DNA of 38,898 nt from Leptospiraceae bacterium. GTDB lineage: Bacteria > Spirochaetota > Leptospiria > Leptospirales > Leptospiraceae. The stretch is taken from contig JAIXRB010000207.1 of assembly GCA_027485405.1 (NCBI GenBank), positions 1 through 38,898 of the forward strand, given 5' to 3'. Within the stretch, counting starts at the first letter, position 1. Each line of letters starts with the position of its first letter. The translations under genes were made by a program, and so were the position numbers. Below are positions 1-7,426 of this stretch, piece after piece. The notes below the pieces were generated by a model. The model saw only the letters and a program-made list of their open reading frames with translations, did no database searches and was not told the origin of the DNA.

Positions 1-8
1 AAATCGGA

Positions 9-1034
9 TTAGGCGAAGGACAAAAATTCCTCAACTTCTTTTTTACTGCCTATCACTAGCGTAGTTCTTTGGTGTAGTTCGTTCGGTGTGAGGTCTAAAA
101 TTCTCTCGCCCTTAACCGTCACAGCCATTCCTCCAGCTTGTTCGGCTATAAATGCCATAGGGGCCGCTTCATACAAAAGTCTCAGTTTTCCGTTAGGATA
201 CTTGGAAGACTTGGTATCGTTCGGGTAGAGAAAAATCCCGCCTTTTAGAAGATTTCTATGAAAGTCCGCAACAAGGGAACCAATGTACCGAGCTGTCTTG
301 GGTTTTTTTCCTTTTTCTATGGATTTGATATGATTCAAATAGTTTTGCACCTGTGGGCTCCAGTAACTCGCGTTACCTTCATTTGCAGAATAAATGTCCC
401 CTGATTCAGGCATTTTCATTTGAGGGTGGGAGAGGAGAAACTCGCCAACACTAGGATCCAATGTGAATCCGCTCACTCCTTTTCCTGTAGAAAGCACGAG
501 CATTGTGGATGAACCGTAAATAATGTATCCAGCTGATCTTTGTAAGGATCCTTTTTGCAAAAGATCTTTCTCGCTCCCTGGGCTTTTCGAAGTTGGGTCC
601 AGTCTTTGGTGGATTGAAAAAATAGTTCCGATCGACACATTGGTGTCAATATTTGAACTTCCGTCCAAAGGATCGATAGCCATTGTGTATTTGCCTATAT
701 TGTAACCAGAAGGAATAGGTACTATTTCTTCATGTTCTTCACTTGCCAAAACGCAGAGATGCCCACAAATCTTTAGGGCATTGTTAAATGCCAAATCGGC
801 GTACTGGTCCAATTTCATTTGGGTCTCGCCTTGCACATTCACATCGTCGGTTGCACCTAAAATATCATCCAGAAGACCTGCTTTTCGAACTTCTCTTCCT
901 ACGATTTTTGCTGCATAAACTAAATGGTTGAGTAAGGCACTGAATTCCCCAGAAGCATAGGGGATTTTGATTTGTTCTTCTATAATGAATTGCGAGAGGG
1001 AGATAAGTTTTTTCTGCTTCGGTGTTTCGCCCAA
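9..1034 (-). CDS. fbp: Fructose-1,6-bisphosphatase, class I
   Basis: This enzyme hydrolyses fructose 1,6-bisphosphate to fructose 6-phosphate, the committed step of gluconeogenesis in the cytosol. The metal-binding and catalytic signature DPLDGSSNID lies near residues 121-130, an acidic SEEHEE stretch near residue 98, and the C-terminal sugar-phosphate part contains YPNGKLRLLYEAAP. The open frame runs upstream to an ATG at 1172, which would give 387 aa. Class I enzymes are usually about 330-345 aa, and the extra 46 residues do not resemble the family. A TTG at 1034 is preceded nine bases upstream by a perfect GGAGG, and starting there gives 341 aa. That start also avoids overlap with the divergent gene at 1141. 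The family call is certain; the start is a reasoned choice. Confidence 0.95.
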   Translation of the reverse strand: MGETPKQKKLISLSQFIIEEQIKIPYASGEFSALLNHLVYAAKIVGREVRKAGLLDDILGATDDVNVQGETQMKLDQYADLAFNNALKICGHLCVLASEEHEEIVPIPSGYNIGKYTMAIDPLDGSSNIDTNVSIGTIFSIHQRLDPTSKSPGSEKDLLQKGSLQRSAGYIIYGSSTMLVLSTGKGVSGFTLDPSVGEFLLSHPQMKMPESGDIYSANEGNASYWSPQVQNYLNHIKSIEKGKKPKTARYIGSLVADFHRNLLKGGIFLYPNDTKSSKYPNGKLRLLYEAAPMAFIAEQAGGMAVTVKGERILDLTPNELHQRTTLVIGSKKEVEEFLSFA

Positions 1035-1043
1035 GTCCTGGTT

Positions 1044-1048
1044 CCTCC
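1044..1048 (-). promoter_or_regulatory. Ribosome binding site deciding the fbp start
   Basis: On the minus strand this reads GGAGG, nine bases before a TTG codon at 1034. It supports a TTG start rather than the upstream in-frame ATG at 1172. Confidence 0.6.
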
Positions 1049-1140
1049 AATGGAAAGTCCTGTCCAGTTTTTCACCTGGAAGAAAGTCGCCAACCTTTCT
1101 TCTTGCATTTCTTACTTTCTCAGCCGATAATAACTTCAGC

Positions 1141-1959
1141 ATGGTTTGGTATTCGGAAGATTGGACATCCAAGGTAGCATACAGTGATTACCAAATAGGT
1201 CGCTGGAAAAAATCAGCCCGAGACATCCAAGCTCCCATGGCTCTTTTCTACCTAAATGATTCCTTGTTATTGCAGTTCCGGGATCGGGAAATAGCTCCTT
1301 CTTTCTTTGAAAAAATGAAAGGAAAGTCAGACAAATGGAAAGAAATGGCTAGAGAAGATCGTCCTCTAAAGATAGGAACTTGGACCGACACCAAAGGAGT
1401 GAGCTATGTTTTAATCCTCCTCCGTCTTCCTTACCAAGAAGATTTTGCCTACTGTATTGTTTTTTGCCCAGAGGGAAAGCTGGCTGCCCGATCCAAGTGG
1501 ATCGAATTCTTACAGTTGACCTATCAATTTCTTCTGCCCGAACTCCTTTCTAGGCACAACCGCATATTTAGTTATAGACCTTACGTTCAAAAATTCGGAA
1601 ATCTTTCGAAAACTAAACTAGAAAGCCACGGTCACGGATCTTTGGTTTTGTTCCAACTTCAGGACTTAACTGCCTATTTTAGGGCGATGGGAGTCATCAA
1701 GAGCCAGGAAATCATGCGGGAAATCCACGAAACGATCCAATCTGTTACAAAAGCAGACGAAATCTCTTTTTCGGCGGGAATTCGCTGTTTTTGCATATTT
1801 TGCCCAGGCGTGAATCCAGAAGAAGCTACTAAGCGAATGGAGGGTTTGTACTTCCCGTCTTCTCGGGTCATTATCGACTACAAATTGAAGGTCTACGAGC
1901 TGAAGCGAGATTCCTTTGATTCAGAGGCGTTTCTCTCTTTTTTCAGCGAAATTTTTTAA
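1141..1959 (+). CDS. Hypothetical protein with a degenerate GGDEF-like C-terminal domain
   Basis: No firm family is recognised. The protein is 272 aa, with no signal peptide or membrane segment, so it is probably cytosolic. From about residue 160 the order of elements resembles a diguanylate cyclase fold: a hydrophobic strand (SLVLFQLQDLTAYF), a helix, then a strand-turn-strand at SAGIRCFCIFCPG where an active enzyme would carry GG(D/E)EF. The catalytic signature is absent, so cyclase activity is not expected. The open frame extends upstream to 967, but that part is antisense to fbp, so the ATG at 1141 was chosen; no strong ribosome binding site precedes it, and the ATG at 1237 is an alternative. 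It is divergent from fbp and lies just ahead of the rpsU promoter. Confidence 0.7.
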   Translation: MVWYSEDWTSKVAYSDYQIGRWKKSARDIQAPMALFYLNDSLLLQFRDREIAPSFFEKMKGKSDKWKEMAREDRPLKIGTWTDTKGVSYVLILLRLPYQEDFAYCIVFCPEGKLAARSKWIEFLQLTYQFLLPELLSRHNRIFSYRPYVQKFGNLSKTKLESHGHGSLVLFQLQDLTAYFRAMGVIKSQEIMREIHETIQSVTKADEISFSAGIRCFCIFCPGVNPEEATKRMEGLYFPSSRVIIDYKLKVYELKRDSFDSEAFLSFFSEIF

Positions 1960-1976
1960 AACCTGCCTTCCCAGAA

Positions 1977-2004
1977 TTGACGCGAGGGGGCTATTTGTTT
2001 TAAT
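1977..2004 (+). promoter_or_regulatory. Putative sigma-70 promoter of the rpsU-yqeY-dnaG-rpoD cluster
   Basis: TTGACG (1977-1982) and TTTAAT (1999-2004) are separated by 16 bases, giving five of six matches to the consensus in each box. The pair lies 38 bases before the rpsU start. It was read by eye; the transcription start is not known. Confidence 0.55.
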
Positions 2005-2042
2005 GTCCAAACAATTCAATTTATGAGGAAATTTACATACCT

Positions 2043-2261
2043 ATGACCCCACAAGTCGGGATATACATAAAAGACGGAGAATCTATTGAAGCCGCTTTGC
2101 GTCGATTTAAAAGAGATTGTGCCAATGCCGGAATTATGAGCGAAATCAAACGACGCGAATACTTCGAAAAACCAAGTGTTGTAAAGAAAAAGGCTGTTGA
2201 AGCCGCTAAGCGAAAGAGAGATAAGAAAAAAAGACTCTTTGCCAAAAAAGACAAAATCTAA
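2043..2261 (+). CDS. rpsU: Small ribosomal subunit protein bS21
   Basis: This is a small basic protein of the 30S subunit that assists initiation on mRNAs through the 3' end of 16S rRNA. It is 72 aa. The N-terminal half carries the bS21 pattern GESIEAALRRFKRDC followed by KRREYFEKPSVVKKK, and the tail is strongly basic (KRKRDKKKRLFAKK), as is usual for the family. It is the first gene of a cluster with yqeY, dnaG and rpoD, the classical macromolecular synthesis arrangement. GAGGA lies 13 bases upstream of the ATG, a rather long spacing. A hairpin begins at its stop codon and could let bS21 be made in excess over the downstream gene products. Confidence 0.96.
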   Translation: MTPQVGIYIKDGESIEAALRRFKRDCANAGIMSEIKRREYFEKPSVVKKKAVEAAKRKRDKKKRLFAKKDKI

Positions 2262-2284
2262 GCCAAGGTTTCTTGGCTCGCTTT
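2261..2284 (+). terminator. Intercistronic hairpin (leaky terminator or attenuator) after rpsU
   Basis: AGCCAAG (2261-2267) and CTTGGCT (2272-2278) form a perfect 7-bp stem with a GTTT loop, followed by CGCTTTT. The stem begins on the last base of the rpsU stop codon, and the T-run touches the yqeY ATG at 2286. It is likely a partial terminator, comparable in position to the known internal terminator after rpsU in Escherichia coli. It could also affect yqeY translation, since no clear ribosome binding site is visible outside it. Confidence 0.65.
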
Positions 2285-2285
2285 T

Positions 2286-2741
2286 ATGACTCTCCAAGAA
2301 AAAATCAACGAAGACCTGAAACAAGCGTTAAAGAGTAAACTAGAGCCTACGCTCGGAACTCTTCGTCTAGTTAAGGCTGACATTCAGTATGAGCTTACCA
2401 AAACTGGGGGAAGTTCTTTGGATGACCTTGCGGTTGTTCAAATCCTAAAAGCAAATTATAAAAAACGAATGGAAACAGCTTCCGAATATGAAAAAGTCGG
2501 AAGACTTGATCTAGCCGAAAAAGAAACCAAAGAGGCAGAAGTCATTCAAGTTTATATTCCCCAAGAAATTTCTGAAGATGAAATCAAAACAGTTGTTACT
2601 TCAGTAATAAAAGAGATCTCTCCTAGCGGACCATCAGATATGGGCAAGGTGATGGGTAAGACCATGGCTGTGTTTAAAGGTAAAAACATAAATGGCAATA
2701 AGGTTTCCACTATCGTAAAGAATGCATTAGCAAGTCTCTGA
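2286..2741 (+). CDS. yqeY: YqeY/GatB-like domain protein
   Basis: The protein is 151 aa, the usual length of free-standing YqeY proteins, whose helical fold matches the tRNA-binding tail of GatB. The N-terminal TLQEKINEDLKQALKSK and the central VVQILKANYKKRMETA followed by YIPQEISEDEI are typical. Its role is not established in general; an influence on tRNA-dependent amidation or tRNA handling is assumed from homology alone. It sits between rpsU and dnaG, 7 bases before dnaG, as in many bacteria. The ATG lies directly after the rpsU hairpin. Confidence 0.93.
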   Translation: MTLQEKINEDLKQALKSKLEPTLGTLRLVKADIQYELTKTGGSSLDDLAVVQILKANYKKRMETASEYEKVGRLDLAEKETKEAEVIQVYIPQEISEDEIKTVVTSVIKEISPSGPSDMGKVMGKTMAVFKGKNINGNKVSTIVKNALASL

Positions 2742-2748
2742 GGCTCAA

Positions 2749-4566
2749 ATGAACGCCTATCAGATATTTAAGGAAAGGGTGCGCAGAGAGGTTCCTATAG
2801 ATTCCTATGTATCTCGTTTTGTTCCCTTAAAAAGAGCCGGAAAAAGTCTGATAGGCCTTTGTCCCTTTCATGGAGAAAAAACTCCTTCTTTTCACGTAAA
2901 TCCTTCCTCTGGTTTTTTCTATTGTTTCGGTTGCAAGGCATCCGGCGATATTTTTCGGTTCGTTATGGACTACCAAAAGGTAGACTTTCCCAAGGCTCTT
3001 GAAGTCTTAAGTGAATATTCAGGAATCCCAATCCAAGAAAGATCAGGTGCTTGGGAAGAAGAAGAACGAAAGAAAGAACAACTTTTGCAATGTAGCCAAA
3101 GAGCAAATGAATACTTTGTTCAAAATCTTCTGTCTCCTCAAGGCAAAGAGGCTTTAGAATATTTGCATTCCAGAGGTCTTTCTGAAGAAGATATCAAAAT
3201 TCATAGCATAGGTTATGCTCTTCCTGGTTTCAATAATCTAACTAGGGCAATTTTGCGTAATGACCAAGAGATTCGAGCGGCAGAGTCTTTAGGTTTGCTA
3301 AAGAGACAAGAAAAGTCAAAAGAGCCGTATGACTTTTTTCGAAATCGCATCATGTTCCCAGTCCGAGATGCAAAGGGAAGGGCGATTGCTTTTTCTGGTC
3401 GGATTTTAGGAAACTCAGAAGAAGCAAAATATATAAACAGTCCTGGCTCATTGCTCTATGACAAAGGGAAAACTTTTTACAATCTCCATTTAGCAAGCGA
3501 TTCGATTCGAAAGACCAGAGAGGCAATCGTTGTCGAAGGGGTATTCGATGCAATAGGCTTATATCGAAAAGGATTAGAATCGGTTGTTGCCCCATTGGGG
3601 ACAGGATTCACAGAAGGACATGCTCGGATCTTAAAGAATCTTTGCGATACCGTCTTCCTTATGATGGATTCGGACAGTGCTGGTTCGAAAGGTGCATTTC
3701 GAGCGGCAAACTCGCTTCGAAAAGAACAAGTAGAAGTAAAAATCGCAAAAATCCCGGAAGGCAAAGACCCATTTGATTACAGTCAGAAACACAACAAATC
3801 TGACATAAGACTTCTGCTAGATTCGGCTAAGCCCGCTTCGCAATTTATGATTGGTGAGGTCTTAGAGGGAGCAAGCCCAGCTTCTCCGCCTGAAAAAAAA
3901 CAAAAAGGAATCCAAAAACTATTGGATTTCATAAAATCTTTAGAGAAAGAAACCGACAAACAAGTCTATTTGCAAGAAGGAGCAAAACAGCTAGGAATCT
4001 CCTATTCTGCCATTTTTCAAGATTTTATAGGTGCAACTGGGAAAAGTTTGACCCCTTCCGTTGTCGATACTAGTTCTAGAAGCATTAAGAAGTCTAACGC
4101 CAAATTAGATCCAGCCGCTCTTTGCGAACGAAAATTAATGGCAAAACTGGTGTTTCATCCAGAGCTTTTTTCTTATGCGGAGGATCTTGGCAGGTTTGAG
4201 TTTTTAGATGAGACAAGTGCTTTTTTTTGGGACTATTTGTACACGAAATTTCTACAAAACGAGACAATTCATCCGGCAGAGATTCTTTCCGATGAAAACC
4301 TACCCCGTGAGTATGCAGAAGGGATCGGTGAGTTTTTGCAACTAGAGGACATTGAAAATGTGAGTCCGGAACAAGCATTCAAAGACCTGATTTTACAACA
4401 TGAAGTAAACGTGTACGATACAAAGATGAAACAAATCGAGACTAAGATGAAAGAGTCGGTCACTCCTGAAGAGTTGCCTGTTTTACTTTCAGACTTAGTA
4501 CTATACAAAGCAGAAAGAGATAAGAGGTGGGAATTCTTGAGAGCATCCAAGAGTTCCACAGTTTAG
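2749..4566 (+). CDS. dnaG: DNA primase
   Basis: This enzyme synthesises RNA primers at the replication fork and works with the DnaB helicase. The N-terminal CHC2 zinc-binding domain has C38, H41, C59 and C62 (LCPFHGEKTPSFH, then YCFGCKASGD). The Toprim catalytic core includes VVEGVFDAIGLYRKG near residue 262, with the metal-binding DSDSAG near residue 306. The C-terminal part (about 440-605) is helical and variable, as expected for the helicase-binding region. At 605 aa it is within the normal range. GAGG overlapping the yqeY stop acts as the ribosome binding site. It is 9 bases from rpoD. Confidence 0.97.
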   Translation: MNAYQIFKERVRREVPIDSYVSRFVPLKRAGKSLIGLCPFHGEKTPSFHVNPSSGFFYCFGCKASGDIFRFVMDYQKVDFPKALEVLSEYSGIPIQERSGAWEEEERKKEQLLQCSQRANEYFVQNLLSPQGKEALEYLHSRGLSEEDIKIHSIGYALPGFNNLTRAILRNDQEIRAAESLGLLKRQEKSKEPYDFFRNRIMFPVRDAKGRAIAFSGRILGNSEEAKYINSPGSLLYDKGKTFYNLHLASDSIRKTREAIVVEGVFDAIGLYRKGLESVVAPLGTGFTEGHARILKNLCDTVFLMMDSDSAGSKGAFRAANSLRKEQVEVKIAKIPEGKDPFDYSQKHNKSDIRLLLDSAKPASQFMIGEVLEGASPASPPEKKQKGIQKLLDFIKSLEKETDKQVYLQEGAKQLGISYSAIFQDFIGATGKSLTPSVVDTSSRSIKKSNAKLDPAALCERKLMAKLVFHPELFSYAEDLGRFEFLDETSAFFWDYLYTKFLQNETIHPAEILSDENLPREYAEGIGEFLQLEDIENVSPEQAFKDLILQHEVNVYDTKMKQIETKMKESVTPEELPVLLSDLVLYKAERDKRWEFLRASKSSTV

Positions 4567-4575
4567 AGGAGAAAA

Positions 4576-6336
4576 ATGGAAAATTTAGCCAGTCTACCAG
4601 AAGTTCAAAAAATCATTTCTATAGGAAAAGCAAACAGAGAAGTTTCCTATGACGAAATCAATGAAATCCTCCCAGATAAAATTCTAAACTCTGAAAAGAT
4701 AGATGATGTTTTCACCTTACTCCACGAAATGGGGATTGAAATTGTAGAAGAATACTCAAGAAAAGCCGCTGAAGAATCTTCATCTTTAACCACCAAAGAA
4801 GAATCGAAAGAGAACAAACCAGCAAGAAAAAAACGAGAGTCAGCCGTTACATCTAACTCAGAAGATCCGATTCGGTTGTATTTAAAAGAAATTGGAAAAG
4901 TTTCTCTTATATCTGGAGAAACCGAAGTCTTTCTCGCCAAGCGAATCGAAAAAGGTGAAAAGATAATTGAAGAGACCATACTTGGTTCTTCTATACTTCG
5001 CCAAAACTTTGCTAAGCTAATTCCAAAGATCAAATCGAAAAAAATCAAAGTTTATGATTTAGTCAAAGTAGACAAAATGTACGCTCTAAACCAAGAGCAG
5101 GCAGATAAACTAGAAAAAGTTTTCTTTGAAAATATGGAACTCATCCAACAAGATGAAAAGGTTTTGAATGAAAGTTCAAACCGTATCCGAAAGTATTCTG
5201 AAAACTCAAAGAAATACCGAGAGCTAAAAGAAAAAATCGATAACTCCTCTGACAAAATTGATGAAGCAATTCGTAAGATTGGGGTTTCTCAAAAAGAAAT
5301 CCAAAAGATCTCTCAAAAAATCAAATCAATGGTTTTTAGAATCAAAGAGATCGAAAAGCACTTCCTAAAAATTAAGGCTAAGTATGGCCATGATGTTCGC
5401 GAGATCAAAGGTTTGAATCGCTTCATCGAAAAGAATGAGAACCTCGATGAAATCGAAAAGATGATGGACTGTGATATAGACGAAGTCCGCGAGGTAATCA
5501 AAGATATCCGAAACAATGAAAGAAAATTGCGAAGAATGGAACAAGAAGCCGGTTCTCCCGTTGGTGAAATCAAAGATTGGGGCGAGAAAATCATAAAAGG
5601 TGAAAGAGAAATTGCCCAAGCAAAAAGAGAATTGGTGAGAGCAAACTTACGACTTGTGGTTTCTATCGCAAAACGTTATGCGAACCGTGGTATGCATTTC
5701 TTTGATTTAATCCAAGAAGGCAACATAGGATTGATTCGTGCCGTTGATAAGTTCGAATACAAGAAAGGTTATAAGTTTTCGACTTACGCAACCTGGTGGA
5801 TTCGACAAGCGATCACAAGAGCAATTTCTGACCAAGCACGAACCATTCGAGTTCCAGTGCATATGATTGAACAGGTCAATAAAGTAATTCGTGAAACTAG
5901 ACTCTTTGTCCAAGAATTTGGAAGAGATCCTTCTAACGAAGAGATTGCGGAAAGACTTGGATGGGTGGTTCAAAAAGTTAAATCAGTCAAGAATGTGGCT
6001 AGAGAACCAATCAGTTTAGAAATCCCTGTCGGATCTGAAGAAGACTCCGAATTGGGAGACTTTATAGAAGATAAAGAAGTCATTTCTCCTTTGAACAGTG
6101 CGGCCTCATCCATTTTATCTGAACAGATCAGACAGGTTCTTCAGACCTTGCCAGCTCGCGAACAGAAAGTTATTCGAATGAGATTTGGCTTAGACGATGG
6201 ATATGCCCAAACACTAGAAGAAGTAGGGTATCAGTTCAAGGTAACGAGAGAGAGGATTCGTCAGATTGAAGCCAAAGCACTTCGAAGACTAAGACATCCG
6301 AGCCGTTCCAAAAAGCTACGAGACTATATCGAATAA
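4576..6336 (+). CDS. rpoD: RNA polymerase primary sigma factor (sigma-70)
   Basis: This is the housekeeping sigma factor that directs core RNA polymerase to -10/-35 promoters. The protein is 586 aa. Region 1.1 lies at residues 1-80, an acidic/basic linker follows, and region 1.2 (DPIRLYLKEIGKVSLISGE) is near residue 96. A long, highly charged helical segment spans about 130-350. Regions 2.1-2.4 (NLRLVVSIAKRYANRGM, then KFSTYATWWIRQAITRAI) start near 356. Region 3 contains RTIRVPVHMIEQVNKV, and region 4.2 carries the helix-turn-helix TLEEVGYQFKVTRERIRQIE near 541-565. GAGGAG precedes the ATG at ideal spacing. It is the last of the classical macromolecular synthesis genes; three further plus-strand genes follow. 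Confidence 0.97.
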   Translation: MENLASLPEVQKIISIGKANREVSYDEINEILPDKILNSEKIDDVFTLLHEMGIEIVEEYSRKAAEESSSLTTKEESKENKPARKKRESAVTSNSEDPIRLYLKEIGKVSLISGETEVFLAKRIEKGEKIIEETILGSSILRQNFAKLIPKIKSKKIKVYDLVKVDKMYALNQEQADKLEKVFFENMELIQQDEKVLNESSNRIRKYSENSKKYRELKEKIDNSSDKIDEAIRKIGVSQKEIQKISQKIKSMVFRIKEIEKHFLKIKAKYGHDVREIKGLNRFIEKNENLDEIEKMMDCDIDEVREVIKDIRNNERKLRRMEQEAGSPVGEIKDWGEKIIKGEREIAQAKRELVRANLRLVVSIAKRYANRGMHFFDLIQEGNIGLIRAVDKFEYKKGYKFSTYATWWIRQAITRAISDQARTIRVPVHMIEQVNKVIRETRLFVQEFGRDPSNEEIAERLGWVVQKVKSVKNVAREPISLEIPVGSEEDSELGDFIEDKEVISPLNSAASSILSEQIRQVLQTLPAREQKVIRMRFGLDDGYAQTLEEVGYQFKVTRERIRQIEAKALRRLRHPSRSKKLRDYIE

Positions 6337-6339
6337 AGC

Positions 6340-7413
6340 ATGTTCAGCAATTTCCCGAAGAAGCTGTCTTTCTCTGTCCTTTTTATTTTCTTCGTCCATT
6401 GCTCTGGCGGAGAAAAGTCATTTGTCTACATATCAGCTCAGTCCAAGGGACAGTTGAATGGGAACGAACCGTGGCGTTACAGTCCAGAATTCCTGTTAGA
6501 TGGAAAGGTTTCCACAGGTTTTTGTTCCGACTCAAAAGCATTGGAACCGAGCTTTACCTTTCGATTTGGAAACTCTTTTCAATTCAAAGCTTTGGAAATT
6601 ACAAACGGTCTTGCCAAATCCTATGCCACTGCGAGTCAAAATTGTCAAATCAAAAAAATCAAACTGACTGTTTTAGAAGAAAAAGTATCGGATGGAGTTT
6701 CTAAAGTTCAGTCGGAAGATACAATAACTTTAGATTTCAAACCTGTTTCTTTTGCTGAAAATGTACCCATCCCCGAATCAATTGCCTTGGAAAAAAATTT
6801 CAGGGGGAATACAATCAATATCGAGATTTTAGATTCACATAAGGGTTCTAAGTCGAGCGATACCTGCCTTTCTGAAATTAGATTTGGCGAGATCAATCAG
6901 GCAGGTTTTCTAGCATACCCGATTCAAAACCAAGAAGACATTCGGAGACGGATCTTGAATTTTGAAGAAGGTTCAAAGCATTTTTTCGCATTTAGAAAGT
7001 TGATGGTTGCCTCTGAATCAGGGACAGTTCAATTTTTAGATAAGGGTGTTTCCTTTTCTGTCTTTTTTAAGCCCGATGAGACATTTAGTTTTGGAGAAAC
7101 TCTAGGAACAAATCCAGATGAGGCGAGTCAGCCCAACATTCAAGGCAAGTATACAATTCTCACTTCTACAAAAGAAGGTGTTGAGCTTTCTCTGAACTAT
7201 TTTGATGCCAGTGGCGTGGAGCGATCCGATACTTGGATTTTCAAACGCGCCAATGCTGGAGATGATGATTACGAAACTTTTAAGACAAAACTGGGAACTT
7301 CTTTCAGTGAAGTTTTTGATCCCAAAGCAAAGTATCTACTTTTCTTGAAATCTCAAAATACCACCTACTTGGGTGATCGAATATTCTACAATTATGAGAT
7401 CCCTCTAAAATAG
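6340..7413 (+). CDS. Putative lipoprotein with a discoidin-like (F5/8 type C-like) domain
   Basis: The protein is 357 aa and of unknown function. The N-terminus is basic, then hydrophobic (FSVLFIFF), and ends in VHCSGG, so C21 may be lipidated. Histidine before the cysteine is not ideal, although spirochaetal lipoboxes are relaxed. Residues about 30-185 have the outline of a galactose-binding-like fold: WRYSPEFLLDGKVSTGF, then a closing DTCLSEIRFGE. Such domains bind glycans or surfaces. The C-terminal half (about 190-357) is predicted to be beta-rich and was not recognised. It starts 3 bases after the rpoD stop, so cotranscription with rpoD is likely, and it probably faces the periplasm or outer membrane. 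Confidence 0.8.
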   Translation: MFSNFPKKLSFSVLFIFFVHCSGGEKSFVYISAQSKGQLNGNEPWRYSPEFLLDGKVSTGFCSDSKALEPSFTFRFGNSFQFKALEITNGLAKSYATASQNCQIKKIKLTVLEEKVSDGVSKVQSEDTITLDFKPVSFAENVPIPESIALEKNFRGNTINIEILDSHKGSKSSDTCLSEIRFGEINQAGFLAYPIQNQEDIRRRILNFEEGSKHFFAFRKLMVASESGTVQFLDKGVSFSVFFKPDETFSFGETLGTNPDEASQPNIQGKYTILTSTKEGVELSLNYFDASGVERSDTWIFKRANAGDDDYETFKTKLGTSFSEVFDPKAKYLLFLKSQNTTYLGDRIFYNYEIPLK

Positions 7414-7426
7414 AGGATTTTCCATC

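Noticed and set aside
967..1140. Upstream extension of the GGDEF-like protein
   Set aside because: It is antisense to fbp coding sequence, and the family-like part begins after 1141.
2016..2324. Minus-strand open frame across rpsU
   Set aside because: It is antisense to rpsU, a certain gene, and has low-complexity hydrophobic content.
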